This document shows, in pieces, positions 30,163-41,107 of a DNA stretch of 64,000 bases. The notes beneath the pieces are model-generated. The model was not told the origin of the DNA and did not search any database. It saw nothing but the letters and a program-made list of their open reading frames with translations. The DNA comes from Cryptomeria japonica (lineage: Eukaryota; Streptophyta; Pinopsida; Cupressales; Cupressaceae). The stretch is taken from contig NC_081414.1 of NCBI RefSeq assembly GCF_030272615.1, positions 334,415,427 through 334,479,426 of the forward strand. The letters run 5' to 3'. Position 1 is the stretch's first letter. Each line of letters begins with the position of its first letter. Both the position numbers and the translations under genes were made by a program.

Positions 30163-32809
30163 ATGGCTTCTACATCCAAAGTCTCTTCTAGTTCTTCCGC
30201 ACCTGAGGATTCATCCGAATTTCTTAGGAAGAAGTTGAAATACAATGCCCTATCTCAAATTCCCATCGGAGTCATTGTCGAAGGGGATGTTTCTGGTTAT
30301 ATTGATTGCAGACTGGAAGACCTAAGGTCTCTAGTGATTCACTCCCAGTTGAGTTTTTTCTATGGAAAAGATAAGAAGATTAAACTAGAGTACAACATGA
30401 TCGAGAAGAAGAAACTCCACAATGTAGCATATTTTCTCAAGGAATTCATAGAAGATCATATAAGAATTATTCTTAGTAGGGTTCATGGTGACAAGATGTA
30501 TCTTGAGAGAACCCATGATATCACACCAAAGGCAATCCATGTTGTGACTGATTTCTACAATATTGGAGAAGTCCCTGTTCTTCGCAAGATCACAAAAACC
30601 AAAGTGACAGAGCTCACTAGTTTTGTGAGTGACAAGAGGGAAATGATTATCAACACCATTGAAGATGACTTGATGAAGTATGCATGCATGGTGATCGGGT
30701 ATAGTGTATTATATGCCAGTAGAATGATTTTTTTTCCTACAGCTGCGGTGCATGCCGCTTATCGAATGATCAAGGAAGATACATAGTGCAACTTGTGTAC
30801 CTGCATGCAAAAACAACTCATGGAGAATTTGAAATCCATCAAAGAGGACAAGGCACTTAGGTTCAAGTTCGGTCAACTACTTGTTGGGTTGTTTTTCTAC
30901 TTTCAAGGGTATTTTCTAGGAGTTGGTGATGTTCAATGGTCAAGTGACCTACCGATTACTAGACAAATCAAGGAGAGTTTGCAAGAAGCGGGATCTACCT
31001 ATCCAGAGATTCTAAACAAGTATTTTGATGAGTTTAGATTAAATATGAGCTAAAGAATAAAGATATCATGTGACCTGGTAAAGAAGTATGAAAATTATAT
31101 ATGTTTCATGATCAAAGTGGATCATTGCATAATGGAAGTTGTTGAGCCAAGAGAAGATGAAATTGCCTATGGGATATGAAGTGGTGAATGATATACTCAC
31201 TCGGTATGCCTCTACCCTACTTTCTTCACCACTTGATCCAAAGAAGAAGAGGATCAACACCTACTCTGAGAGAGTTAATCCTCTTGAAGTACCGAAGTAG
31301 GAGAAGAGGAAAGTTGTGCCATCTACATCAGCACCAGTTACATCTGTTGCTAGTCCTAAAGTAACCAAGAGGTCACCAGCCAAGAAGAAACCGGAGGCTA
31401 TTCCACCAAAGGTATTTGAGAGGAAGAAAAGAACCAAGAACAGAGCATGAGATTCAGAAGACTGAATCGAAAGCTAAAATATTGGGTAAGAAGACCAAGC
31501 TAACTGATAAGGAGAAAGCAGAAAAAGAAAAAGTGGAGAAAAAGAAAGTGGAAAAAGAGAAAGCGAAAAAGGAGAAGGAGAAAGAGGAGAAAGAAAAAGT
31601 GAAGAAGGAGAAATTGGAGAAGGAGAAAGAGGAGAAATAAAAAGTGGAGAAGGAGAAATTGGAGAAGGAGAAAGAGGAGAAAGAAACAGTGGAGAAGGAG
31701 AAATTGGAGAAGGAGAAAGAGGAGAAGGAGAAAGCAAAGAAGGAGAAAATGGAGAAGGAGAAAGCGGAGAAGGAGAAAATGGAGAAGGAGAAAGCGAAGA
31801 AGGAGAAGGAGAAAGCAGAAAAGGAGAAAAAAGAAAAAGAGGAGAAAGAGAAGGTCGACAAGGAGGCTAAGGAGAAAGAAGAGAAAAAGAAGAAGAGACA
31901 AGAGGAGATCAAAGCAAAGGAAGGTGGAGAGACTCCCGAGGCAACCAGAGTTCAAGCCAAATAGGTTGATCCCACCAGTCACAATGAATTGACTCTTGCC
32001 TGTCTTACCAAATCTGTAGATGAAAATGAGCTGCTAAGAAGTATTCAACCTACTCAAGAAAGATTGGAGGAACTAAGAAGGAAGAAAGAAAAAGATGTTA
32101 TTCAACTTTCTTTTGATACTCTTCCAACCTTAGTCCCTGATACTGTTCTTTCCGGTACCGATTCCTCACTAGCCCAGTTGAAGCTTCTATGCACAATAGT
32201 GGGTGATCAAGTACAGTCGTTGGAAGATGTTGCCCAAGCTACTGTAGAGAAAAATCATACAAAGGCACTAAAAGTTGCATTGGTGAAGCAATTTAATGAA
32301 GACAGAACCAGGCTAATCCATTAGAGAGATGATATCAGTCTGGCAATGGCTGAAGGACATAAACTTTTGAGAAAAATCTGCCAGCCCGATCTATTATAAG
32401 ATGATGCTCTAAAGAAGAAGGGTCAACTCCAATCGAAGTTAAAGCAGTATATGGAGAACTTCAAAGTGCCATATGATTCCTTCACAGTGTATGGTCAGAC
32501 TGTACAGACTCACAGGCAACAAATTGACAGGATTGATTCAGAGATTTGCAAGCGGACTCAAGATCTGCATAAACTTCAGTTGCTTTTGTTACCTAAGTTG
32601 TAGATTCTTCAGAAGTGCTTCCTGAACATGGACGCCATCATTGTCATTCAGGAAATGAGAACTATAGATGCCATGGAGGAGTTAGCATTCTAGATGAAGA
32701 CGCATAGTGAAATTGTTGCCTCACTCTTAGATACTTGGTCTACAGACATGAAGAACTTTCTGAAAAACTTTAAATTTATTTTTGAAAAGCTATACTCATT
32801 ATTGTCATA
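30163..32809 (+). pseudogene. Element A second ORF (unrecognised, about 880 codons)
   Basis: ATG 30163 (MASTSKVSSSSSAPEDSSEF) opens a frame that, apart from a stop at 30784, reads on to 31051 with an alpha/beta-like domain (YIDCRLEDLRSLVIHSQLSFFYGKD, FFPTAAVHAAYRMIKED, DVQWSSDLPITRQIKESL). Frameshifts follow. Then come a Lys/Glu low-complexity stretch (31416-31964) and a carboxy-terminal helical part (SIQPTQERLEELRRKKEK, VGDQVQSLEDVAQATVEKN, then GHKLLRKICQPD and more to 32809). I do not recognise the family. It is not RT, integrase or a known envelope-like ORF. Its position, downstream of gag and upstream of the PPT, suggests an additional element-encoded protein. Confidence 0.5.
31505..31905 (+). 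repeat. KEKE-type low-complexity repeat
   Basis: Purine-only GAGAAGGAGAAAGCG-type repeats encode alternating Lys and Glu (EKEKLEKEKEEKE). One TAA at 31636 lies inside. The opposite strand gives long Phe/Ser or Leu-rich ORFs that are artefacts of this composition. Confidence 0.9.
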
Positions 32810-33055
32810 AACATATACTGTTTTCATGTTATGCAATATGATTTTGGCATGTTTGCATTACTTTGTCATTGTTGGCAAAGGGGGGATGGTATTGTGAAAA
32901 TTTTATGCAAATGGAAGTAGTACATGCTTTTACATGCTTGTAATTTGGCAAAGGGAGTAGTGTATATGCTTAGGGCGAGTAATCTGATTATGGCATTGTT
33001 TTTGTTTTGTAAGCACTTAGATGTCAAATTTTCCTAAGTGTTGCCATCAATGCCA
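32810..33055 (+). other. Element A 3' UTR
   Basis: About 250 bp of T-rich sequence with no gene. It includes GGCAAAGGGGGGATGG at about 32874, a second polypurine run. Confidence 0.5.
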
Positions 33056-33066
33056 AAGTGGGAGAT
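33056..33066 (+). other. Element A polypurine tract
   Basis: AAAGTGGGAGA directly precedes the LTR start TGTTGGCA. AAGTGGGAGAnTGTTGG is the common PPT-LTR junction of copia elements. Confidence 0.8.
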
Positions 33067-34172
33067 TGTTGGCATTTTGATGATGTTTAGTTGTGATTGT
33101 CATTGATGGACACATACTTATTGAGTTATTCTCAACCGGTACTTTGTGATGTATTATTCAAACCGGTATCATATGTCATTGTATGCATAGTCTTTATTTG
33201 TAGAGGACTATCAGTGTTTGCAGAAGGAGCTTATCGGTCAAAGCATGACCATGGACCTCAAAGTAGTACAAGGACCCCAAGCGACAACAAATCTTTTTAA
33301 GATCGAAACACTATGTTCCAATTTACTAGTCTTTGTTTGTAAACCAGTAATCGGCATACTGTGTTTTGTTAACCGACAAACTTGTAAAGTGTGATGAGTT
33401 ATCATCCACTGACACCGATGTGGTGATTTTGTGTCATGTTACAAATTGTGTCTAGATGCATTGTACCTAGGAAATTGTAGTCTAATCTCATTGGACCGAC
33501 ATGAAATCAAATTCCTATATGAGGACATCATGTCTAGGGTTTCATGTGAGGATGTGCATGAAGTGTTGCGTAAGAAGATTAGGTCTTTGCAAGAAGGTAT
33601 CTTGCAATAGAGATTGAATGTGCGAAGGACAAAAGACTAAAGTAATGCTACAATGCATTAACAAAGCACAATCAAGGATCTAACTAAGCATTTTGTGCTA
33701 CTCTCTAGATCACTTACTTGTTGATTACTAATCTCTTCGACAAGTCAGAAACCCTTAACCGGGTAGGCTCAATTAAGCCTTTTCTAAATCCTCTAACAAG
33801 GTGGTTCATAGTTGTGGATCTAAAATCCTTTAACAAGGTAGTCTTTAACGGGACTTATCTCCTAACAAAGATCAGGATTCCTAACAGGATCTATTCTGGT
33901 GAAGAATATTGTAAGGCCTTAACTGCTCTGGTTGCTATTCTGCAGATAGTAGACTTGTGAGTTTTACTCACCGTGGTTTTTCCCATTTGGGTTTCCACGT
34001 CAAAATATCTTGTGTTATGGTGATTGTGTTATTGTGGGTGAAAGCTTTATTTTCTATTTGGCTTGTTTGTGTATTAACCAGTTTATTGTTCAAAGAACTA
34101 TATCGGTCTACAGTAAAACTGCTTTTTGGGTATACTAATTCACCCCCCCCCCCCGCCTCTTAGTATTCATCA
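33067..34172 (+). repeat. Element A 3' LTR
   Basis: 1106 bp, TGTTGGCATTTTG...GTATTCATCA. It ends with a C-run (34143-34154) in TTCACCCCC...CCTCTTAG, the signature shared with LTRs D and J. The TSD CAAGA follows at 34173-34177. Confidence 0.9.
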
Positions 34173-34353
34173 CAAGATTCCCATCTCCAAAAGTCACTCT
34201 AGTAGATCATTTATGCCTTACTGCATCACCTCCTATCTTCCAGCAATACTGAAAACTACAACTTCAATAATAGACACCCTCTGGTTCAAACCAGATAACC
34301 AGGTTTGACATCAATGAAAACAATGACAATATTCACACAAGTCTAACACCAAT

Positions 34354-34432
34354 CAGGCCTAGGGGCGCAAACACTTAGGTAGGGACCCAATGTGGCCAAA
34401 ATTGTACAAGGGTGCAATTTTAGGATGCTAAA
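34354..34432 (-). repeat. Element E 3' LTR, remainder
   Basis: Resumes the LTR after solo LTR D; TCAGGCCTAGGGGCGCAA and GGGTGCAATTTTAGGATGCTA match 40172-40253. In the minus sense it contains the LTR start. Confidence 0.8.
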
Positions 34433-34452
34433 TTTATCTCCCACTTTGGCGG
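34433..34452 (-). other. Element E polypurine tract
   Basis: On the minus strand CCGCCAAAGTGGGAGATAAA abuts the LTR start. It resembles the PPT of element A. Confidence 0.7.
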
Positions 34453-35685
34453 GAGTATGAAGTCAATCATACTCTCGATAAAGCACAAGGGTTCACATTG
34501 AAAAAGTTTCACCAAGTCACCGAGAAGGCAAGATACACCAAGCCTTAGTGACTTTAGGATCTTACAACTTCAATGACAATATAAAAGGGACATCATGAGA
34601 AAGAGAAAGAGAGAATCATGACTACAAACTAGTAAGGTTCTCTTACTATGAGTTATGAAAAGAAAAATACCAAAATTACAAAGCAAAAGACTAAACTTTC
34701 ACTAAGTAAATTGAGTATCAAGAAATGCAAAAGAGAGAGACATTGAGCGAAGTGTATGCCCCCATGTTAAAGTGATTATGTACACTTCATCGAGATACAT
34801 TGCTTTAAGGTAGGATACACCCAAAAAGACAAGCACGTTATCACAATAATATGCCCCCAAGAAAAGGGAAAATCAAAGGATAACGATCACAAGACATAAA
34901 ACATGGGATGGTTTCGCTTAACCCTGGGGTCAGTATATTGTTTATGATAAATAATGTATTTCATGTATATATATATGCATAGAATTGTCCTCATCCCCCA
35001 AATAAAGAAAAACCACCATGGAAGAAGGGCACGTGTCTTTTGATTTAACATGGAAAACACCAAAAGAGATCTCAACACTTTGCATAGTCCTCAAGTAGAC
35101 AACACTAGGGACAACAAATAGAAGAATTGAGAGAAAAATAGAATATGGTCACAAACAAGCAAGAGAGAAGAGAGAGAGAATCTACGACACAAATGAAGCT
35201 AATCAAGCAAGTCATCTACCTCCCAATCTTGCTCATTACTATTTAGGGAAGGTGGAAGACATGCAAGATGAGCAACATCGAGCACAGTAGATGGAGCTAT
35301 CACAAGTTCCAAACAAGGACCATGCTCTAATGATGAGTCACTTTGTCTGTCACTTGGAGCTAGGATTAATGATTTTAAAATTTGTTGAGATAAATTACTA
35401 TCAACATATTCATATTCATCATCTAAAATATTAAGATCATGAACAAAATTCTCTTACTTCATCAAGATTAACAAAAATAGGAGCTATAATAGGAATAGAA
35501 CTTGAACCATCATTTGTCTTAATCATTTTACATCTTTGAGATTTAGGTTGAACCTCTTGGTTAGGAGAAGGTTGAGCAAATGGTACTATGTCAACAGTTA
35601 GTGTCTTAGGGGAAGAAATATTTTGAGAAGCTAGTTCACGAGCTCTAGCATGACGTCTTCATCGGCATTCTATCACACAATGGTT
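34453..35685 (-). other. Element E 3' region, no recognisable gene
   Basis: About 1.2 kb with many stops in all frames. It includes purine-rich runs (GAGAAAGAGAAAGAGAG near 34600 and GAGAAGAGAGAGAGAG near 35165). The place expected for RT, RNase H and integrase contains none of their motifs. Confidence 0.5.
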
Positions 35686-36489
35686 TTATTTAGTTTTAGC
35701 GACAGGTTGTGAAGGTTTAGGTTCATCAGGTATAGGCTTCTTTTCTTCTTTTAAAGAAGGATGCATAGGAGAAGGTCTTTTAGGTTGAACAATAGGATAT
35801 GTCAAACGCTTCACTTTGTAAGATGTAGGAGGCGGAACTGTGCCATATAAAAGAGGAATAAAAGGTGTAGGAAGGAGACCAATTTCATCATGAGGAGGAG
35901 GAATAGGTCTATCCTTAGGAGGAATAATGTATTTATCCTTAGGAAGAATAATAGGTTTATTCTTGGGAGGAAGAGGAAGTTCATCCTTAGGAGGAAGACT
36001 AAGTGTTGGATTTCTAGATTTACTCAAGGATAAAATCATCTCATTCTTCCATTTTTTATAGGATTTAAAGAGAGCATCACTTCTAGGTTGAAGAGGCTGG
36101 AATTGTTCAAACCAAAAATAATCAATACAAACATCTCCATGCCTTAGCATAGGTTCATAGATTCTATGATTAATAGTTATGATTTTATCATCATGAGGAA
36201 ATTTTAAACACTTATGAATAGTAGAAGTGATCGCTTTCATGTAAGAGAGCCAAGGATGTCCCAACTTCACATGAAATTGATCGGATGTAGGAATGATAGC
36301 AAATATAACATCTAAGCACTTAGTGCTAACCTCAATAGGAAATGTGATAGAAACTATAGTAGGACAAGAGAAACCATCAAAAACTCTAGCTATCACATCA
36401 GTTTCATCATATGTCACTTGATGCAATTGCAAAGTATAAATAAATTCTTTAGTTATAACATTAGCCATACAAGGTGGATTAATGAGCAC
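35686..36489 (-). CDS. Element E protease-like protein with proline-rich tail
   Basis: Open minus-strand frame of 267 aa. The first half resembles the retropepsin fold of Tat-type elements (LINPPCMANVITKEFIYTL in place of the DGGA site region, then RVFDGFSCPTIVSITFPIEV, VKLGHPWLSYMKAITSTIHK). No DT/SG or DGG triad is visible, so catalytic activity is doubtful. The second half has repeated PPKDELPLPPKNKPI-type units. It follows the gag knuckle in the same orientation, separated by a stop or frameshift near 36500. Confidence 0.6.
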   Translation of the reverse strand: MLINPPCMANVITKEFIYTLQLHQVTYDETDVIARVFDGFSCPTIVSITFPIEVSTKCLDVIFAIIPTSDQFHVKLGHPWLSYMKAITSTIHKCLKFPHDDKIITINHRIYEPMLRHGDVCIDYFWFEQFQPLQPRSDALFKSYKKWKNEMILSLSKSRNPTLSLPPKDELPLPPKNKPIILPKDKYIIPPKDRPIPPPHDEIGLLPTPFIPLLYGTVPPPTSYKVKRLTYPIVQPKRPSPMHPSLKEEKKPIPDEPKPSQPVAKTK

Positions 36490-36508
36490 CCCTCATGAGG
36501 GTATGTAT

Positions 36509-36919
36509 CTAATTCTCATAGTGATATAATGGGTCATTGGTTGATTCAATAGTTTCACTAGGATCAAATAAGATGCATAAGTCCTTAGGAGGTTTGGTTT
36601 TATCTATAAGTTTCACCACATTATTAGACTCAAGGCCAAGACCATTAGGAGAGAAGGCAAGACAATCAATCTCAATCGCATTAGTGGAATGGGAAGGTAA
36701 AGGATTAGTGAAAATTTGAAGATTTTGATTTGGAGGAGCTACGAATTTATTTCCTTTATCATTCACACTAGCCACGGATATGGTATTGTTACCAATCAAG
36801 TGTTGAATCTCACTCCTTAAGGAATAACACTTTTCAGTGTCATGACCAGGTTGATGATGATATTGGCAAAAATATTTGGAATCAAAGGCAAGTGACAAAG
36901 GTTTAGAACTTTGTATCAA
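36509..36919 (-). pseudogene. Element E gag, zinc-knuckle part
   Basis: 136-aa minus-strand frame with CQYHHQPGHDTEKC (C-x2-H-x4-H-x4-C) followed by LRSEIQHLIGNNTI, the same layout as the knuckle plus 'IQDLID' of C and G. It links the gag core upstream to the protease-like frame. Confidence 0.7.
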
Positions 36920-37157
36920 TTTTTTTTAATAGGGGGAAGCTTCAACACATTCCTTTGTAACAATTGATACTATGCAAAGATTCATTAAGAGGAGTGAATT
37001 CATTTCAAAAGTATTTAGACAAAGGAGGCACACCTATTGTTGTGGTTGTTACTTGAGTGTTGTTTTCATTGAACTTGATGAATCCCTTATTCAGTTTAAA
37101 CTTTTAAAAAGGTTGTTGAAAACTTTCACTTTTATCATTCAGCACCATTGAAGATGA

Positions 37158-38230
37158 TTATTCCAATTGACTCACGGTAAGGTGATAATTGTGAAGTACT
37201 GTGCACAACTGTGTAAAGGAAGTAAACTCAGAAAAGAGAAGCTTATCTCTAATGTATTTTTGTAAATTAGAAATGAAAATTATTTGAATATCTTGAGCAG
37301 GCATGGGAAAAGCAATTTGAGAATACATATGCTTATGTGTACCAATAAAATTAGTCACTTTTTCTTTAAAACCTTGCTTACAATGCATTAAATTAATCAA
37401 AGTAATTTTAGGACCAATATTATTATGAAATTATTGAATGAAAGCATTAGCCAATTGTTGAAAAGAAGTAATAAGATAAGGAGGCAAAGAAAAATACCAT
37501 TGCAAAGCTTTATTCCTTAGTGTTCTAGTGAACAATTTAGCCAAAAGTCTTTGATCATGAGCAAAGAGTCACTACACAAAGTTTGAAATATTTTAACATG
37601 AGTCAAAGGATTGCCTTTTCCATTATAAATCTCCAATTGAGGGACTTCCACATGTTTATGAGGGACAACACAAATAATTTCATTGGATAATGGGCTTACT
37701 ACATCAAATTTGGGCACATTATACTTAGATTGATTCATGGAAGTTATTTGTTGTTGTAAGGAAGAAATTGTTTGGGCTAGACTATTGATGGTAGCTTCAA
37801 TTGAAGGATTGAAATTGAACATGTTGAATTGAGGAGGGGTAACATTGTTGAATGAAGGAGTATCTTGAGAATAAGGAGGTGGGACACTATGATAGGTAGG
37901 TATGGGAGATGATTGGGTAAAAAATGGAAGACTCGTAGGAGGGGGTATGAAGGAATTATGATTAGAGGAATTGTCCCCTTGACTAACATTTGTAGGTATG
38001 ACATTATGTGTAAAGGTAGCCATGATGTTTGATGTAAAGGTGGGAACACTAGCCATAGGAGTAGTCATAGGAATGAAATGATTAACTTGACTAGGAGGTT
38101 GCGTATAACCAAGGACTTCAACACAACTCTTCAGAGGCATAATATTAATGTCCACAATATGAGCAATACCACACAACACATCAACACCAAGTTTATCACT
38201 TTGAACCATTCTTTTTAATCCTTCAATCAA
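37158..38230 (-). pseudogene. Element E gag, capsid-like core
   Basis: Minus strand. A Pro/Thr/Ser-rich amino part (38230-37800) leads to LEIYNGKGNPLTHVKIFQ, then ALQWYFSLP-type sequence near 37490, and INLMHCKQGFKEKVTNFIGTHKHM with NLQKYIRDKLL. This is the retrotransposon gag core, related to that of C (KFDKYRGKGDPKAHIRQFF). Stops and frame changes lie near 37517 and 37400. The gag-like frame continues at 36919. Confidence 0.7.
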
Positions 38231-39135
38231 TGGTAGAGCTTCACTTTCCGAGTATTGTTGACTTATCCATTATTGAATATTTTCAAATTGATTGTCAATC
38301 TTCGCCAATTGGTCAATGGAAATCCTAGTTAGTGATCATCCACATCATGAGTATTAAGGAAAGAATGAGATAAATGAAGTCATTTGTAGGATTGGAAGAA
38401 CCACCAACATCCTCATGGAACAAGTTATTCAAATTAGGCTCCATCTCCTCAGTAATTAAACCTTGGAAAGCCTTAATTCTCTAACTCCTTCTCATAGGGA
38501 TATTATAGGTTGGACTAATAGTAGTAAAACTCATGCACTAAGGGAGGGAAATTGGAAATTGAATTTTGAAATTTAAAATTTAAGACTATTTAAACAATAC
38601 AAAATTTGGGTAAAAATGATTGTTCAATTAATTAAGCAAATTGGTTTGTGAAAAAGAACATGCAACCCACTAGCAAATTTTAAAAATTAGGGTTTTGTGA
38701 AAATAACCTTTTAATTTTTAAAATTAATTTGAAATTGGATCTAAGATTATAATTTTGAATTTAAATTTGAATTAGATTTGAAATAATTAATCCAAAATTT
38801 GAACAACCCACAAGTTCAATTTTAAATTTAAAAATTAGGGTTTTTGAAATTAACCTCTAAATTTTTTAAATTTAACTGGAAATTAAACTTGCAAGTGAAA
38901 AATTGAATTGTGAAATGAAAATACTCAGATCTGAAATAAATAATCCAAATTAAGCAATTTACAAGCTCAATTTTAAATTTAAAAATTAGGGTTTTATTGA
39001 ATTTAACCTCTAAATTTTTTAAATTCACTTGGAAATTAAACTTGTAAATGAAAATTTGAATTTTAAATTGCATACACACTCAAATCTAAGAACATAAATT
39101 GGAATTAAAGGTGTAAGGAGTCGGGTTCACTAAAA
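38231..39135 (-). other. Element E leader (5' UTR)
   Basis: About 0.9 kb, AT-rich, containing four or more copies of AATTTTAAATTTAAAAATTAGGGTTTT-like sequence (38690-39010) that look like tandem repeats of about 120-130 bp. Next to the LTR the minus strand reads TTTTAGTGAACCCGACTCC, a possible PBS; the tRNA was not identified. Confidence 0.5.
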
Positions 39136-40253
39136 TGTAATGGGTGGAAAATTAGGGTTTTCACCATGAGAGGGATGAAAGCCACTAATTTACCATTACA
39201 TTCAAAAGAGGGGTGAATCCAATAGATTTAGTCACAAACCAATAATGATAAGGACTTAAAATACTAATTGGATTCAAGGGGTGTGTTGATTTGCCCTCTT
39301 TTGTGACTTGAAATGCTGAAATTAGGGAAAAGTGTTGAAAATGAAGGTAAAAATGCGAAAACAATGAGCTACAGATGTAGGACTGGGGCACACACCTAGA
39401 TTTGAGAAGTATATGTATATTCAGACTTGATCCCTGAAAAAGCACCAAAAATTCCAGGACCAAAGTACCCTTCACTCTTGTCCTCCTAACTTTTCACATG
39501 CCAAAAGGGGTTGATTCATCTCTACAAATAGATTATGAAGATCACAACTTTGTACATGTTTCCTACACACATAAAGAAAGGGAAATAGGTTGAGAATAGG
39601 GGCTTGCCTAAGTCAAACCCTGACTTTAGAATTAACCATCAAATAGAGATAAAAGGTAATTGAATTGTTGTAAATGAAGATTCTCCTTTTGAGGGAGATG
39701 TTGAATAATGACTGAAAACCAAATGATATACCTCCTTGTGAAGTTTTGATTGTCTCCACATGAGATTAGGGTTTCATGAAGTCTTTGACAAAATATGATG
39801 TAAATGTCCACTTCAATACTTGAATCTTGACTTTGTTGCTGCTCCTAGGCTTGAAGGAAGAGTGATTACTTGCTCAATTGCTCGATTGCTTGATTTCAAA
39901 TTGAATTTCATGTGTATGGATATCAAAATGAGAGGGGAAGGCCTCCTTTTATACTTTCCCGTTGAAATTTTTTTGACATGAGTCGACATGGAGCTAAGAA
40001 TCCCACTCATTTTTTAAAAAGGGAAAAGGGTTTGAAAGGGGGCCCAAAATAGGGAGGACCAAAGTGTGGTGCCCTAGTCCTACCCCATTTTGGGGCTAGG
40101 ACAAGATGCTTAGCTGATGCAAAAGTAAAACATGCAGTCATTCGTGAGTGATATGAGCAAAATTAGGTCCTAATCAGGCCTAGGGGTGCAAATGCTAAGG
40201 TGGGGATCCAATACAATCAAAATTATATAAGGGTGCAATTCTAGAACGCTACA
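39136..40253 (-). repeat. Element E 5' LTR
   Basis: 1118 bp; on the plus strand TGTAATGGGTGG...GAACGCTACA, TSD CTTTC at 40254-40258. The TATA box (minus, AGTATAAAAGG) is at about 39945-39955. Confidence 0.9.
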
Positions 40254-40353
40254 CTTTCTCTACTTTAATTTTATTTCAAATAAATTAAACAAGGCAAAAC
40301 AATTAATTTTATTATTTCTACATTAATATAATTAAATTAAAAATACTAAAAAT

Positions 40354-40764
40354 TGAAGTTGAGAAAATACAACTTCAGAGATCCCAAGAACACCTGCAAG
40401 CAAAATACTTGTTACAAGAGAAGAATGGAGGCAAAAAGCAATAGTGGCTCTAAAGAAGAAGATTATCATTCAAAGAGGGAATCAGTAATGAAAAATTACA
40501 ATACAATCCTTATAAAAGGATATTAGTAACCCTAAAGGTGTGCAACCCTAAAGAAACCCTAAAGGGATAATGTGTATTTAATAATTATTAAATACATACA
40601 ATATTATTAAATGCCTAAGTTTAGCTTAAGCATAGAGTATAATAGACTAATAATTAAATAAATAATTATTAGCTAATACAAGATAACTCTAACAAAAATA
40701 TAAAAAAAATTGGTAGGTTAATAGCAGCTAAGGGGTTGCACCTGTAATACCCTAAAAAGGGTCA
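40354..40764 (-). repeat. Element F 3' LTR (at least)
   Basis: Matches 41998-42390 with about 20 bp of indels. On the minus strand it would extend further right, towards a G-run (40907-40913) that may be the PPT, if the other copy is truncated. Confidence 0.6.
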
Positions 40765-41033
40765 ATCGAAGATACAGATGGCAAAAAACACCAAAGTCTG
40801 AAGAGCTGATCAATTGAAGATGGAAGGTTGCCTACAAAAAATAGGAATGAAAGAGTGTACTCCAACAAACCAAGGAAGTATTAGAACCAACAACCAATAG
40901 GAGAAACCCCCCCATAATGCTGACAAGGGAGAGGTGACAGGTACATTGAAACTGAATGCCAAGAAAAATTGCATGATGAAGAACTAGGAAAAACGAGAGG
41001 GCAAAATAAAGTACAAACACATGTAAAGGCTAG

Positions 41034-41107
41034 TCTCGTGGAAGGAACACTCACTTGACACACATCATGAGGCTAATATCGTGGAAGGAACACTCACTTG
41101 ACAAAGG
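41034..41107. repeat. 42-bp tandem duplication in F
   Basis: Two adjacent units share AGGCTA.T.TCGTGGAAGGAA and CACTCACTTGACA, starting near 41029 and 41071. Confidence 0.7.

Larger units (their letters stand above)
6272..34172 (+). mobile_element. Element A: non-autonomous SIRE/Maximus-like copia element
   Basis: LTRs at 6272-7270 (truncated) and 33067-34172 share TGTTG.CATTTTGATGATG at their starts and stay collinear for about 1 kb. Perfect TSDs CAAGA lie at 6267-6271 and 34173-34177. The interior has the carboxy-terminal part of a coiled-coil gag, several CCHC knuckles and a long unrecognised second ORF, but no protease, integrase, RT or RNase H. The PPT AAAGTGGGAGA precedes the 3' LTR. 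A 5' deletion removes the end of the left LTR, the PBS, the leader and the gag start. Copia B is inserted in its knuckle codons. Confidence 0.85.
5214..34348 (-). mobile_element. Solo LTR 'D' (SIRE-like copia LTR), interrupted by element A
   Basis: The outer ends TGTTGGATTGG (5214) and GTCTAACA (34348) are flanked by perfect TSDs CCAAT (5209-5213 and 34349-34353). Without the inserted A element it is about 1.23 kb (5214-6271 plus 34178-34348). In minus orientation it ends with GATTCACCCCCCCTCTCAG and then CAACA, the same C-run signature seen at the ends of LTRs A and J. A TATA (minus, TATATATAG) lies near 5884-5895. It contains three imperfect ACAATAGATCC repeats (about 5641-5770) and a cluster of GGCTCACTG-like repeats (5490-5555). 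No internal coding is present, so it is a solo LTR. Confidence 0.8.
4136..40253 (-). mobile_element. Element E: gag-protease-only Ty3/gypsy derivative, host of the nest
   Basis: Two direct copies of an about 1.1-kb LTR (4136-5213 continued at 34354-34432, and 39136-40253) bound an internal part of about 4.7 kb (34433-39135). Perfect TSDs CTTTC lie at 4131-4135 and 40254-40258. In minus orientation the LTR starts TGTAGCG(T) and ends CCCATTACA. The TG/CA ends have decayed in the left copy (TA at 4136-4137; AA for CA at 34431-34432). The interior encodes gag, a CCHC knuckle and a retropepsin-like protein on the minus strand, but no RT, RNase H or integrase. It therefore must have moved with proteins from another element. 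Its 3' LTR is interrupted by D, A, B and C. Confidence 0.85.

Noticed and set aside
31454-31982. Two long minus-strand ORFs rich in Phe/Ser or Leu
   Set aside because: They are the complement of a purine-only Lys/Glu-coding repeat on the plus strand; composition alone keeps them open.
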